From the NCBI GenBank assembly GCA_964354375.1, contig CAYGZQ010000118.1, positions 1 to 5,824 on the forward strand: a stretch of 5,824 nucleotides of DNA, given 5' to 3'. The notes under the pieces were generated by a model, which did no database searches, had not been told where the DNA came from, and saw only the letters and a program-made list of their open reading frames with translations. Source of the stretch: CAYGZQ01 sp964354375 [NCBI: uncultured Planctomycetota bacterium] (GTDB lineage: Bacteria; JAJVIF01; JAPKYR01). The first letter of the stretch is position 1. Each line of letters opens with the position of its first letter. The translations under genes were made by a program, and so were the position numbers. Positions 1 to 5,818 of the stretch are shown in pieces.

Positions 1-19
1 CGGGAGCTTCGCCCTCCCG
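1..19. other. Short GC-rich stem-loop at the left edge
   Basis: CGGGAG (1-6) pairs with CTCCCG (14-19) around a 7-nt loop. No T-tract follows, so a classical intrinsic terminator is not supported. The hairpin begins at the first base of the window and could be the end of a longer structure, for example the 3' end of a gene to the left. Its role is unknown. Confidence 0.4.
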
Positions 20-61
20 AATTCGTCGGAACATTGCGAGTTTTAAGACAGCCTCTCGTCC

Positions 62-90
62 TTGTCGGGTCGGTCGGGACATGGTAGTAT
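62..90 (+). promoter_or_regulatory. Putative promoter of the S8 protease gene
   Basis: A -35-like TTGTCG (62-67, 4 of 6 consensus bases) is separated by 17 bp from a -10-like TAGTAT (85-90, 4 of 6). The TGG just before the -10 (82-84) supplies an extended -10 TGn motif. The start of transcription would fall near 97, giving a leader of about 44 nt. The match is moderate and judged by eye. A second -10-like word, TATAGT at 94-99, has no matching -35. Confidence 0.35.
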
Positions 91-125
91 TCCTATAGTA
101 AACATCTCAATCGATCCCATACACC

Positions 126-130
126 GAGGT
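126..130 (+). promoter_or_regulatory. Ribosome binding site of the S8 protease gene
   Basis: GAGGT lies 10 nt before the ATG at 141. It supports that start, which also places a hydrophobic signal peptide and lipobox at the N-terminus. Confidence 0.6.
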
Positions 131-140
131 TAAGCTTTTC

Positions 141-2450
141 ATGATTTCCAGGATTCCGAGTGGTTCAACCCTGCGGCCGGCGATGCTGGTCGCGTTTTTC
201 GTTCTTCTCCTGCTTCTGTCATGCTCCAAAGGAGCTTCGCCGACCGCGCCGCCGGCGGACGATCGCTCGGCCGGAGGTCCGCAGGTCGACGAGATGGCCG
301 GCGATAACGGCGACTTCCAGTACGCGCCCGGCGAAGTGCTGGTCGTATTGATAAACAAGGCGCCGATGGTCGAGCTTGTGGGCATGGCTGCGGACTACGA
401 CCTTCTGCCGGTGCAGGTTATCGACGTTCCCTGGGGTCCGCTTTACAGGCTGCAGATAAGGACCGGCGAGACTGTGCAGCAGATGGTCGTTCGGTTGAAT
501 GCGGACAGCCGCGTCCGCTACGCTGAGCCCAACTACGTGGTCAAGTTCCTCGACGCGCCGTATGTGCCGAACGATCCGATGTGGGAGCGGGACGATCCGG
601 GCGACGATCCTCGCGACAGCGTCTACGATCAGTGGGGACCCGCGAAGTCGGGAGCGCCGATTGTCTGGAACGACACGAAGGGTTCGCAGGAGACCATCGT
701 CGCGATCCTGGACACGGGCATCAGGTTCACGCACGAGGACTTGTATTACCAGGTCTGGTACAACATGGACGAGATCACCGGCAACGATATCGACGACGAC
801 AGTAATGGCTTCGTGGACGACTGGATCGGATGGAATTTCAACAACAACAACAACAACACTTTTGACAACGCATGGAACGTGTATTATCACGGCACGGCCT
901 GCTCGGGCATCGTCGCCGCCGAACAGGACAACGAAAGAGGGGTCAGCGGGATCGCGCCGGGAGTCAAGGTGATGGCGGTCAAGCTGAACCTGAACGGCTG
1001 GCCGGAGTCGGCGTTCATCTCGAGCGTGGTCGGGGGTCTGCAGTACGCGTACGAGAACGGCGCGTCGATCGCCAGCATGTCGTTCGGGACCGCAAGTTTC
1101 TCCCAGTCGATGAAAGATGCGTGCGACTATGTCTACGACAACGGCAACGGCATGGTGCTGATGGCGTCCGCGGGGAACAGCGACGCGGATGAGTACTATT
1201 ACCCGTCATCTTACGACTCGGTGATCGCGGTCGCGGCGGTGTGCGCATTCAATGAGGCCAACGATCGCATGGCGGAAGTGCGGATCAGCGGCAGCTCGGG
1301 TTTCTCGTGGGGTTCCACATGGGGAGACCAGCTTGAGATTTCCGGCTACGGCGACAAGTACACGACCACCTACGGCGAACACTACAGCGCGTACTGGGAC
1401 GGCATCAACGATCCGGGATTTTTCGGGGGAACATCCTGCGCGTGCCCGATGACCGCGGGAGTCATGGCTCTTCTGAAGAGTTACTATCCGGAACAGAGCG
1501 CCCTGTGGCTTCGGGACCGGCTGAAACTTACGTGCGACGACATTCACACTGTGGGGTGGGACGACCAGTCGGGTTACGGTCGCGTGAACGCGGTGAGAGC
1601 GATATGGGGATCGGATCGATATTCCGACCTCGAAGACCTGGAAGGATTTGTCGAGGGGCAGCTTCCCGAGGCGAGATTCCACGACTGCATTCACGATGTG
1701 CCGGGGAATCCCTACTATGATGTGCAGGACCTGTACAAGTTCACTCCGATCAGCGACGGAGTTCTCCGCGCGACCTGCTACATCTACAACTGGGGCGAGG
1801 ATCTCGACATCGCCCTGTATTCCGACAGCGGGCTTACGGGCCTTCTGACGGATTCCACGATCCTCAACGATCCGTACAATAATGTGGAAGAGTTCTTCTT
1901 CCCCGTGTCTGCTGAGGAAACATACTATCTAAGGGTCTACTCGCCCGCGCCTGGGAGCTCGTCGCTGTACGATCTCAGCGTCAGCCTGCGGCCGGGATTC
2001 GACGTTGTGGGCTATGACATCGCGCCAGCCTTTCTGCCGTCCGGCGGTCAGAACGTTCCGTTCCTGAGGATCGAATGCTCGAGCTGGAACCCGGCTACCC
2101 TTTCGAAACTCGCGTTGAGCGCGTACGGGACCCTCCCGCTTGGGAATATCTCAAAGATCGAGCTGTACGACGATACAAACGAGAGTGGTGAGTTCGATCC
2201 CGGCGATCTGCTGATCGGTTCGTCGGGCGTACCCGTCATCAACAGGGTGGTCCTGTCGGACCTCTCGGTCGCGATCTCCATGTCGGAGCCGAGAACGCTG
2301 TTCGCCACGGCCGACCTGGTCGACCCGCCCGGCCCGCGCACGTTCAGACTTTCCATCGAAACCTACAAGGATATCGTCACAAGCGAGGGATATCAGGCTC
2401 CGTACTGGAGGCTTCCGATAACCTCGTCGATCTGCACGGTGGGAAATTAG
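141..2450 (+). CDS. Subtilisin-family (S8) serine protease, predicted lipoprotein
   Basis: Predicted exported endopeptidase of 769 residues that cleaves peptide bonds with an Asp-His-Ser triad. Residues 1-28 are a lipoprotein signal: a hydrophobic run (about 15-26) ends in L-L-S-C, so C28 is the likely lipidated residue. About 61-135 (starting YAPGEVLVVL) resembles the fervidolysin-type S8 propeptide, which normally folds and inhibits the enzyme before removal. The catalytic domain spans about 163-490, with D191 in ILDTGI, H250 in YHGTACSGIVAA, N346 of the oxyanion hole in SAGN, and S432 in GGTSCACP. An Asp/Asn-rich loop at 215-227 resembles the calcium-binding NGIDDDGNGYVDD loop of relatives. 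Residues about 528-616 look like a PPC (pre-peptidase C-terminal) beta-sandwich. Residues about 620-769 form an extra domain I do not recognise, containing the Asp-rich stretch YDDTNESGEFDPGD. The triad is intact, so activity is likely; the substrate is unknown. The gene converges on the lipoprotein gene downstream. Family assignment is firm; the C-terminal boundaries are approximate. Confidence 0.95.
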   Translation: MISRIPSGSTLRPAMLVAFFVLLLLLSCSKGASPTAPPADDRSAGGPQVDEMAGDNGDFQYAPGEVLVVLINKAPMVELVGMAADYDLLPVQVIDVPWGPLYRLQIRTGETVQQMVVRLNADSRVRYAEPNYVVKFLDAPYVPNDPMWERDDPGDDPRDSVYDQWGPAKSGAPIVWNDTKGSQETIVAILDTGIRFTHEDLYYQVWYNMDEITGNDIDDDSNGFVDDWIGWNFNNNNNNTFDNAWNVYYHGTACSGIVAAEQDNERGVSGIAPGVKVMAVKLNLNGWPESAFISSVVGGLQYAYENGASIASMSFGTASFSQSMKDACDYVYDNGNGMVLMASAGNSDADEYYYPSSYDSVIAVAAVCAFNEANDRMAEVRISGSSGFSWGSTWGDQLEISGYGDKYTTTYGEHYSAYWDGINDPGFFGGTSCACPMTAGVMALLKSYYPEQSALWLRDRLKLTCDDIHTVGWDDQSGYGRVNAVRAIWGSDRYSDLEDLEGFVEGQLPEARFHDCIHDVPGNPYYDVQDLYKFTPISDGVLRATCYIYNWGEDLDIALYSDSGLTGLLTDSTILNDPYNNVEEFFFPVSAEETYYLRVYSPAPGSSSLYDLSVSLRPGFDVVGYDIAPAFLPSGGQNVPFLRIECSSWNPATLSKLALSAYGTLPLGNISKIELYDDTNESGEFDPGDLLIGSSGVPVINRVVLSDLSVAISMSEPRTLFATADLVDPPGPRTFRLSIETYKDIVTSEGYQAPYWRLPITSSICTVGN
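840..857 (+). repeat. (AAC)6 trinucleotide repeat inside the protease gene
   Basis: Six perfect AAC codons encode six consecutive asparagines (residues 234-239). They lie between the catalytic Asp and His, just after the Asp-rich loop and the WNF motif. Relatives usually have a short Asn/Asp-rich stretch here. Gain or loss of units would keep the reading frame, so it could change loop length but would not switch the gene off. Confidence 0.9.
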
Positions 2451-2491
2451 GAAACCGGTCGCCCAATACCCAAGGCCGCTATCCAAGGCCC

Positions 2492-2500
2492 GAAGATCAG
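2492..2500. repeat. Left target-site duplication of the MITE-like element
   Basis: GAAGATCAG directly abuts the left inverted repeat and matches GAACATCAG on the other side at 8 of 9 positions. A 9-bp duplication is typical of several DDE-transposase IS families. The one mismatch suggests an insertion old enough to have mutated. The preceding bases GCCC also match on both sides, which is probably coincidence because on the right they belong to the inverted repeat. Confidence 0.65.
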
Positions 2501-2514
2501 GGGCTGTTGAAAAA
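2501..2514 (+). repeat. Left terminal inverted repeat
   Basis: GGGCTGTTGAAAAA is a perfect 14-bp inverted match of the right end. Beyond it the two arms diverge until the inner inverted repeat. Confidence 0.8.
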
Positions 2515-2539
2515 CCTATTTCGATGCCGAATCGGGTGG

Positions 2540-2587
2540 CACCCTCAGGCAGAAAGACTGCGCGAGCAGGCTTTCTGCCTGGGGGTG
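2540..2587. other. Long hairpin with a GNRA tetraloop inside the element
   Basis: CACCCTCAGGCAGAAAG (2540-2556) pairs with CTTTCTGCCTGGGGGTG (2571-2587) over 17 positions, 16 Watson-Crick and one T-G wobble. After an A-G mismatch (2557/2570) the stem continues with CTGC/GCAG (2558-2561 and 2566-2569), capped by GCGA (2562-2565). On the plus strand that cap is a GNRA tetraloop, a very stable RNA fold. This suggests the structure could matter in a transcript reading through from the protease gene. Confidence 0.75.
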
Positions 2588-2637
2588 TGCGATCTATTAA
2601 TCCCTTTATTCATGAGGCATTCAGGTGATTAGTCCAG

Positions 2638-2680
2638 CACCCCCAGTCCGCCGCGGCGGACGAGGACTCGCCTGAGGGTG
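2638..2680. other. Second internal hairpin with a 16-bp perfect palindrome
   Basis: CACCCCCAG (2638-2646) can pair with CTGAGGGTG (2672-2680) at 8 of 9 positions. The enclosed GTCCGCCGCGGCGGAC (2646-2661) is a perfect 16-bp palindrome. A competing pairing is AGTCC (2631-2635) with GGACT (2664-2668). The arms are variants of the same core found in the first hairpin, so the two hairpins look related by duplication or shared constraint. Confidence 0.6.
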
Positions 2681-2716
2681 CCACGCCTGATATGCCGTCC
2701 TTGCGCCAAATCGGAC

Positions 2717-2730
2717 TTTTTCAACAGCCC
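2717..2730 (-). repeat. Right terminal inverted repeat
   Basis: TTTTTCAACAGCCC is the exact reverse complement of the left end at 2501-2514 and is followed at once by the right target duplication. Confidence 0.8.
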
Positions 2731-2739
2731 GAACATCAG
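2731..2739. repeat. Right target-site duplication of the MITE-like element
   Basis: GAACATCAG abuts the right inverted repeat and matches the left copy GAAGATCAG at 8 of 9 positions, differing only at the fourth base. Confidence 0.65.
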
Positions 2740-2807
2740 TGAGGGCACTCACACCGGCAGGCAGCACCGGGTCCCGACATGTCCTGAAAACGACTGATCC
2801 CGAAACG

Positions 2808-5609
2808 CTACGGCGTCTCGAAGTCGCCATTCCGGAACATGATGTCGTGGTCCCCGACTCCGAGCTCTCCGGGCGTGACTTCGAAGGACCACGCGAAGAG
2901 CGCATCGAATGTGTAAGGCGCCTGCGGACAGAGAACGTCCGGCTCCCGGGCGGGGACAGTGCCGGTGTTCAGCTGCTGTTCCGGCAGGAACGCCCAGAGG
3001 TTTTTCGGTGAGATACGCGACTCGATGACCCCATTGTTTTCATAACCGATAAGCACCATGTACTCTGAATCGCCGGTCGGAAGAAGCACCTTTCCCGCCG
3101 AAATGGTCACGCTGGTATCGTTGAACGCTGAGTCCGATGAAGCGGCGACAATCGGGGTCGTCCATGTGCCGGTCTTCGTGGATTTCATCGATGCAAGAAT
3201 CTCATACTTGTCTGTCGACGAGTTCGTGCCTGTCCAGACGGCGAACAGCCTTCCGTCGCCGTCAACCGCAAGCGACGGGTTCTTGCAGTCGGTGTAGCCG
3301 GCGCCGCTGAAGATCACTTCCGTGTCGTCCCAGGTGTCAGTGGCCTGATCGGTCTGCCTGAGAAGCTTGACTTGTCCGGCAGTTGTGTAATAAGCAAGCG
3401 CAAGCTGGTCACTCTGGATCGCCCAGGATCGCACGTGGCTCACTTCGCCATTGTCCGTATAGGGTACTACACTGGTCGTGAACCAGACCCAGTTCGGAGT
3501 CGGAACCCTCTGGCAGTAGATGCCGGTACCAGGGTGGTCTCCTATCAGATACAGGTAAAGATCGTCCGCCATGAGCTCGCAGTTGTTCTGGACATACGGA
3601 GAGAGCAGGTTGTAATTGTATTGGAAGTTATAATGCTGCCAGGCATCCACGTCCGGCACGAAGAACAGGGTATAGAGTATGACCGAGGCAAACGTAGTGT
3701 CGTTTGAGGCTGCCGCGAGTTTAAGGTTGTCGGTGCGCAGCGGCGTACCCGGATAACTTCCTCCCTCTGAATGCAGGCAGTCCGCCTCTCCGTTCCATGC
3801 GGTACCGTTCGTGGATCGAATCGTGACATCATGAGCCATCCACGGGCCGCTGGGAGGAGGGTTGAAAGCCGTCTCGCCGTGCCAGCAGAGATGAACCGTC
3901 CCGTCAAGGTCCTGGCTGAGAGCGGGCGATATCTCGTCGAACCCCTGCTCATATGGAAGCCAGCAGTAGTTCCAGGTGACCGTTGTGTCGCCCACCCCGA
4001 CCTCGTCCTGGAAATCGAGCCAGACCGGGAGCGCGATCGAGAAGTCGCCGTCCGACTTGTCTGAGCCTCCGCCGAGCAGGTCGCTGACCTGCACACGAGC
4101 GGTCGAGGTCTCCACGTTCGGTATCGGCACCCACGTGTAGCTCCCGTCGTTCGGGGTGCTCGCAACAATGGTCCGGATATCCGACACGAAATTGTCGGTC
4201 GACCATTCGATCTTCACATTGTCGATCCCGCCGGGACCGGGGTCCCACGTGATCTCGTGGCTGAGCGCCATCCAGAGGGTCTCGCCGCCGTTCGGGCTGA
4301 TGACCTCGATCGATGCCGGGATCACGTCCGCCACCGGGACCGGATGAACGAAATACGCCGCAAGACGGTCATCGTTTGCCGGCACCCCGTTGCCGGGATC
4401 GAATTTGTCCGGAGCTTCGCTCTCGATGGTGATCAATACGGGAAAATCATCCGGCGACTTCGGCGTGCAGCCGTTGATCTCGACTTCGAATACCGACGAA
4501 ATGATCGATCCGCCCGGCGCTGCGCCGGCTTGAAGTGTCGACTGATCAATCACAACGTAGCCGCCCGGGACGACATCCGGGTCTCCCTCGAGAACCATCT
4601 GGTGAATCTCGTCCGCGACCTCGACGCCTTCCTGCAACGCGCCCCAGTCGAACACTTCCAGCTTAAGGTCGATTTTTCCGCCGCCCTCGCCACCGACGTA
4701 ATAGAGCGTCGAGAAGTCATTGATCGCGACATAGATCGCCTCGGCCGCGTTCGCCTCGGGACCGAAATCGCCGGGGACATCCAGCATGTCCGGATCGCCG
4801 GAGAGGGTCTTGTCGGGCGGTATCCAGCTCGCGATGACGGCGTACTGGAACGCGATATGAGGAACGCCGCCGACGAACGGGAATTTCAGGCTGTAGGTCC
4901 GGCTGTTTGCGCTTCCAGGCGAGAATTTTCCTCGCATCTGTACATTCCCGACCGTGTGGAAGAAGTCGGCGACATCCTCGCCCTTAGCCAGGCCGTCGGC
5001 GAAGTACTTGCAGCCGTTGATCGTCGACGTGAACAGTCCGATCTCAGGCGTGCCGAGCTTGCCGGGGACGAACCGGAAGATAGTGCCGTTGGACGGGAAC
5101 TCGACCGGATTCATCCATCGCGTGTAGCCGTCGGCGTTTGTCAGAATCGGCTCATCGGCTCCGTTCGAATAGATCACGTCGCCGTCATACTCTCCGCCGG
5201 AAGTGCCCGGCGCGACAAAGACGCCGTACACATCGAAGCCGGTATATTCGTCAAGCCCCGGAAACGGATGCCTCAGGGTCACGTCAACATCAATTAATCC
5301 CAGAGTAAGCCATTCCGAGACATCTGTGACCTTGATCGACAGGTTCTGAGGATTCCCGGCAGGTTTCTGAAGGAACGTGACCACGTCGACCGTGAACTGG
5401 GCGCCGCGAAGGGGGGTGGCGGTGATCTCCCAGGTGGAGGTATCGATGTCGATCTGCCACACGCCCCAGAGGGATTTTGTCAAGGCTGCTGAGTGTGCCG
5501 CGCTCGCGGGCTGATTCGTGTCGGGCGAAACGGGGGATATGGACGAACCCGAGCAAGCCACAGCCAGGATCCCCGCCACGAGCAGAGCAACCGGATAATG
5601 ACCTCGCAT
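2808..5609 (-). CDS. Large multidomain surface lipoprotein, function unknown
   Basis: A 933-residue predicted exported protein with no recognised enzyme motif. Residues 1-18 are a signal peptide ending A-V-A before C19, the likely lipidated cysteine; position -3 is Ala rather than the usual Leu. A low-complexity linker (about 20-45) follows. Residues about 47-265 form a beta-rich region with the stretch TLRHPFPGLDEYTGFDVYGVF (split around 111-131) and a later KYFADGL (201-207). I recall this pattern from large secreted proteins of uncultured bacteria but know no function for it. About 313-423 is another beta-rich segment (DLKLEVFDWGA). About 432-526 (IEVISPNGGETLW through GSYTWVPIP) matches the Ig-like 'Ser-Thr-rich GPI-anchored' type domain, common in bacterial surface proteins. 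About 555-930 has repeats of the type SPALSQDLDGTVHLCW, NPSLAVDGDGRLFAVW and DTSVTISAGKVLL, suggesting BNR/sialidase-like propeller blades. No cell-surface sorting tail is seen at the C-terminus. Binding, adhesion or scaffolding is possible, but this is inference. The gene has its own promoter and converges on the protease gene. Confidence 0.9.
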   Translation of the reverse strand: MRGHYPVALLVAGILAVACSGSSISPVSPDTNQPASAAHSAALTKSLWGVWQIDIDTSTWEITATPLRGAQFTVDVVTFLQKPAGNPQNLSIKVTDVSEWLTLGLIDVDVTLRHPFPGLDEYTGFDVYGVFVAPGTSGGEYDGDVIYSNGADEPILTNADGYTRWMNPVEFPSNGTIFRFVPGKLGTPEIGLFTSTINGCKYFADGLAKGEDVADFFHTVGNVQMRGKFSPGSANSRTYSLKFPFVGGVPHIAFQYAVIASWIPPDKTLSGDPDMLDVPGDFGPEANAAEAIYVAINDFSTLYYVGGEGGGKIDLKLEVFDWGALQEGVEVADEIHQMVLEGDPDVVPGGYVVIDQSTLQAGAAPGGSIISSVFEVEINGCTPKSPDDFPVLITIESEAPDKFDPGNGVPANDDRLAAYFVHPVPVADVIPASIEVISPNGGETLWMALSHEITWDPGPGGIDNVKIEWSTDNFVSDIRTIVASTPNDGSYTWVPIPNVETSTARVQVSDLLGGGSDKSDGDFSIALPVWLDFQDEVGVGDTTVTWNYCWLPYEQGFDEISPALSQDLDGTVHLCWHGETAFNPPPSGPWMAHDVTIRSTNGTAWNGEADCLHSEGGSYPGTPLRTDNLKLAAASNDTTFASVILYTLFFVPDVDAWQHYNFQYNYNLLSPYVQNNCELMADDLYLYLIGDHPGTGIYCQRVPTPNWVWFTTSVVPYTDNGEVSHVRSWAIQSDQLALAYYTTAGQVKLLRQTDQATDTWDDTEVIFSGAGYTDCKNPSLAVDGDGRLFAVWTGTNSSTDKYEILASMKSTKTGTWTTPIVAASSDSAFNDTSVTISAGKVLLPTGDSEYMVLIGYENNGVIESRISPKNLWAFLPEQQLNTGTVPAREPDVLCPQAPYTFDALFAWSFEVTPGELGVGDHDIMFRNGDFETP

Positions 5610-5617
5610 CGTAATCG

Positions 5618-5623
5618 CCTCCC
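5618..5623 (-). promoter_or_regulatory. Strong ribosome binding site of the lipoprotein gene
   Basis: On the minus strand GGGAGG lies 8 nt before the ATG at 5609, close to ideal spacing, and fixes that start. The CGGG at its 5' side could pair with CCCG just upstream (4-bp stem, loop ATTC), which is too weak to claim as control. Confidence 0.75.
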
Positions 5624-5683
5624 GGAATCGGGCGAACGCCTTTGCGGCCCTTGACCGAAAGTGTTCGCTGATCTACATAGTAT

Positions 5684-5713
5684 ATTATAGCACGAGAGCG
5701 GCGGAGGAGTCAC
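5684..5713 (-). promoter_or_regulatory. Extended -10 promoter of the lipoprotein gene
   Basis: On the minus strand a perfect -10 TATAAT (5689-5684) is preceded by TGC, giving the extended TGnTATAAT motif. A -35-like GTGACT (5713-5708, 4 of 6 consensus bases) lies 18 bp upstream. Transcription would start near 5677, leaving a leader of about 68 nt. It is the best promoter match in the window and suggests housekeeping-sigma transcription of this gene alone. Confidence 0.65.
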
Positions 5714-5725
5714 GCGCTCCCGGTT

Positions 5726-5774
5726 CCCGGTAGCTGCTACCTCGGGCGTCTTCGCCCGAGTAGCTGCTACCGGG
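5726..5774. other. Long stem-loop with duplicated TAGCTGCTACC
   Basis: The inner stem CTCGGGCG/CGCCCGAG (5741-5748 and 5753-5760) has a TCTT loop. Outside it, after a bulged C at 5740, CCCGGTAGCTGCTA (5726-5739) pairs with TAGCTGCTACCGGG (5761-5774) with one T-T mismatch, giving 21 Watson-Crick pairs in total. TAGCTGCTACC also occurs as an exact direct repeat (5731-5741 and 5761-5771), because the arm is itself nearly palindromic. It sits just upstream of the minus-strand promoter. It may end transcription from a gene to the right or be part of a dispersed repeat; no T-tract follows on either side. Confidence 0.65.
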
Positions 5775-5776
5775 GA

Positions 5777-5812
5777 TTCCCACCTCGCCCCCCTTTCCCA
5801 CCTCACCCCCTG
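5777..5812. repeat. Two tandem copies of an 18-bp C-rich unit
   Basis: TTCCCACCTCGCCCCC (5777-5792) and TTCCCACCTCACCCCC (5795-5810) match at 15 of 16 positions with an 18-bp period. The C-rich sequence carries on to the window end and looks like the edge of a dispersed intergenic repeat, of a type I have the impression of seeing in other genomes. The window cuts it off. Confidence 0.6.
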
Positions 5813-5818
5813 GCCCCC
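5779..5818 (-). other. Potential G-quadruplex sequence on the minus strand
   Basis: Five C-tracts on the plus strand (5779-5781, 5788-5793, 5797-5799, 5806-5810, 5814-5818) read as G-tracts of 3 to 6 on the minus strand, with loops of 6, 3, 6 and 3 nt. This satisfies the usual four-tract rule with loops up to 7. It lies about 65 bp upstream of the -35 of the lipoprotein gene. Folding is predicted from pattern only. Confidence 0.45.

Larger units (their letters stand above)
2501..2730. mobile_element. MITE-like non-autonomous transposable element, 230 bp
   Basis: The ends are perfect 14-bp terminal inverted repeats, GGGCTGTTGAAAAA (2501-2514) and TTTTTCAACAGCCC (2717-2730), flanked exactly by a 9-bp near-perfect direct repeat. 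A second perfect 15-bp inverted repeat lies inside, GTGGCACCCTCAGGC (2536-2550) and GCCTGAGGGTGCCAC (2670-2684). The spacers between outer and inner repeats differ (21 and 32 bp). There is no transposase or other convincing coding sequence, so it would depend on a transposase supplied elsewhere. Terminal repeats, target duplication, small size and position in a gene gap together fit a MITE. A REPIN-like hairpin pair is an alternative, but the exact target duplication argues for transposition. I cannot name a parent IS family. Confidence 0.75.
2451..2807. other. Convergent intergenic region, mostly an inserted element
   Basis: The 357-bp gap between the two stop codons carries no credible gene. 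Outside the 230-bp element at 2501-2730 there are two flanks. The left flank (2451-2500) has an 8-bp direct repeat, CCAAGGCC at 2470-2477 and 2483-2490. The right flank (2740-2807) has a weak 5-bp hairpin, GTGAG/CTCAC at 2739-2752 with loop GGCA, and CACCGG twice (2752-2757 and 2765-2770). No T-tract terminator is visible on either strand. Removing the element and one copy of the target duplication would leave an ancestral gap of about 118 bp. Confidence 0.7.

Noticed and set aside
94-99. TATAGT as the -10 of the protease promoter
   Set aside because: No -35-like sequence at 16-18 bp upstream. The TAGTAT at 85-90 has both a -35-like word at 17 bp and a TGn extension.
219-890. Minus-strand open frame of 223 codons
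   Set aside because: Antisense to the protease gene, with low-complexity Val/Arg/His-rich translation and no ribosome binding site that I could see. The sense frame carries conserved protease motifs.
499-972. Plus-strand open frame of 157 codons, Thr/Arg/Ser-rich
   Set aside because: Shifted-frame shadow of the protease gene. Its composition is that of codons read out of frame.
2501-2730. Structured non-coding RNA gene or riboswitch
   Set aside because: The hairpins are striking, but the exact terminal repeats and target duplication explain the segment as a transposable element. No promoter drives it and it follows, rather than precedes, coding sequence.
2621-2905. Minus-strand open frame of 94 codons starting inside or near the MITE-like element
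   Set aside because: It overlaps the 3' end of the lipoprotein gene and runs through hairpin sequence; the Arg/Ser/Pro-rich translation looks non-coding. It is not a transposase.
4257-5297. Long plus-strand open frame of 346 codons
   Set aside because: It lies wholly antisense to the lipoprotein gene, its translation is rich in Arg, Asp and Val with no domain pattern, and GC-rich genes often leave such open antisense frames.
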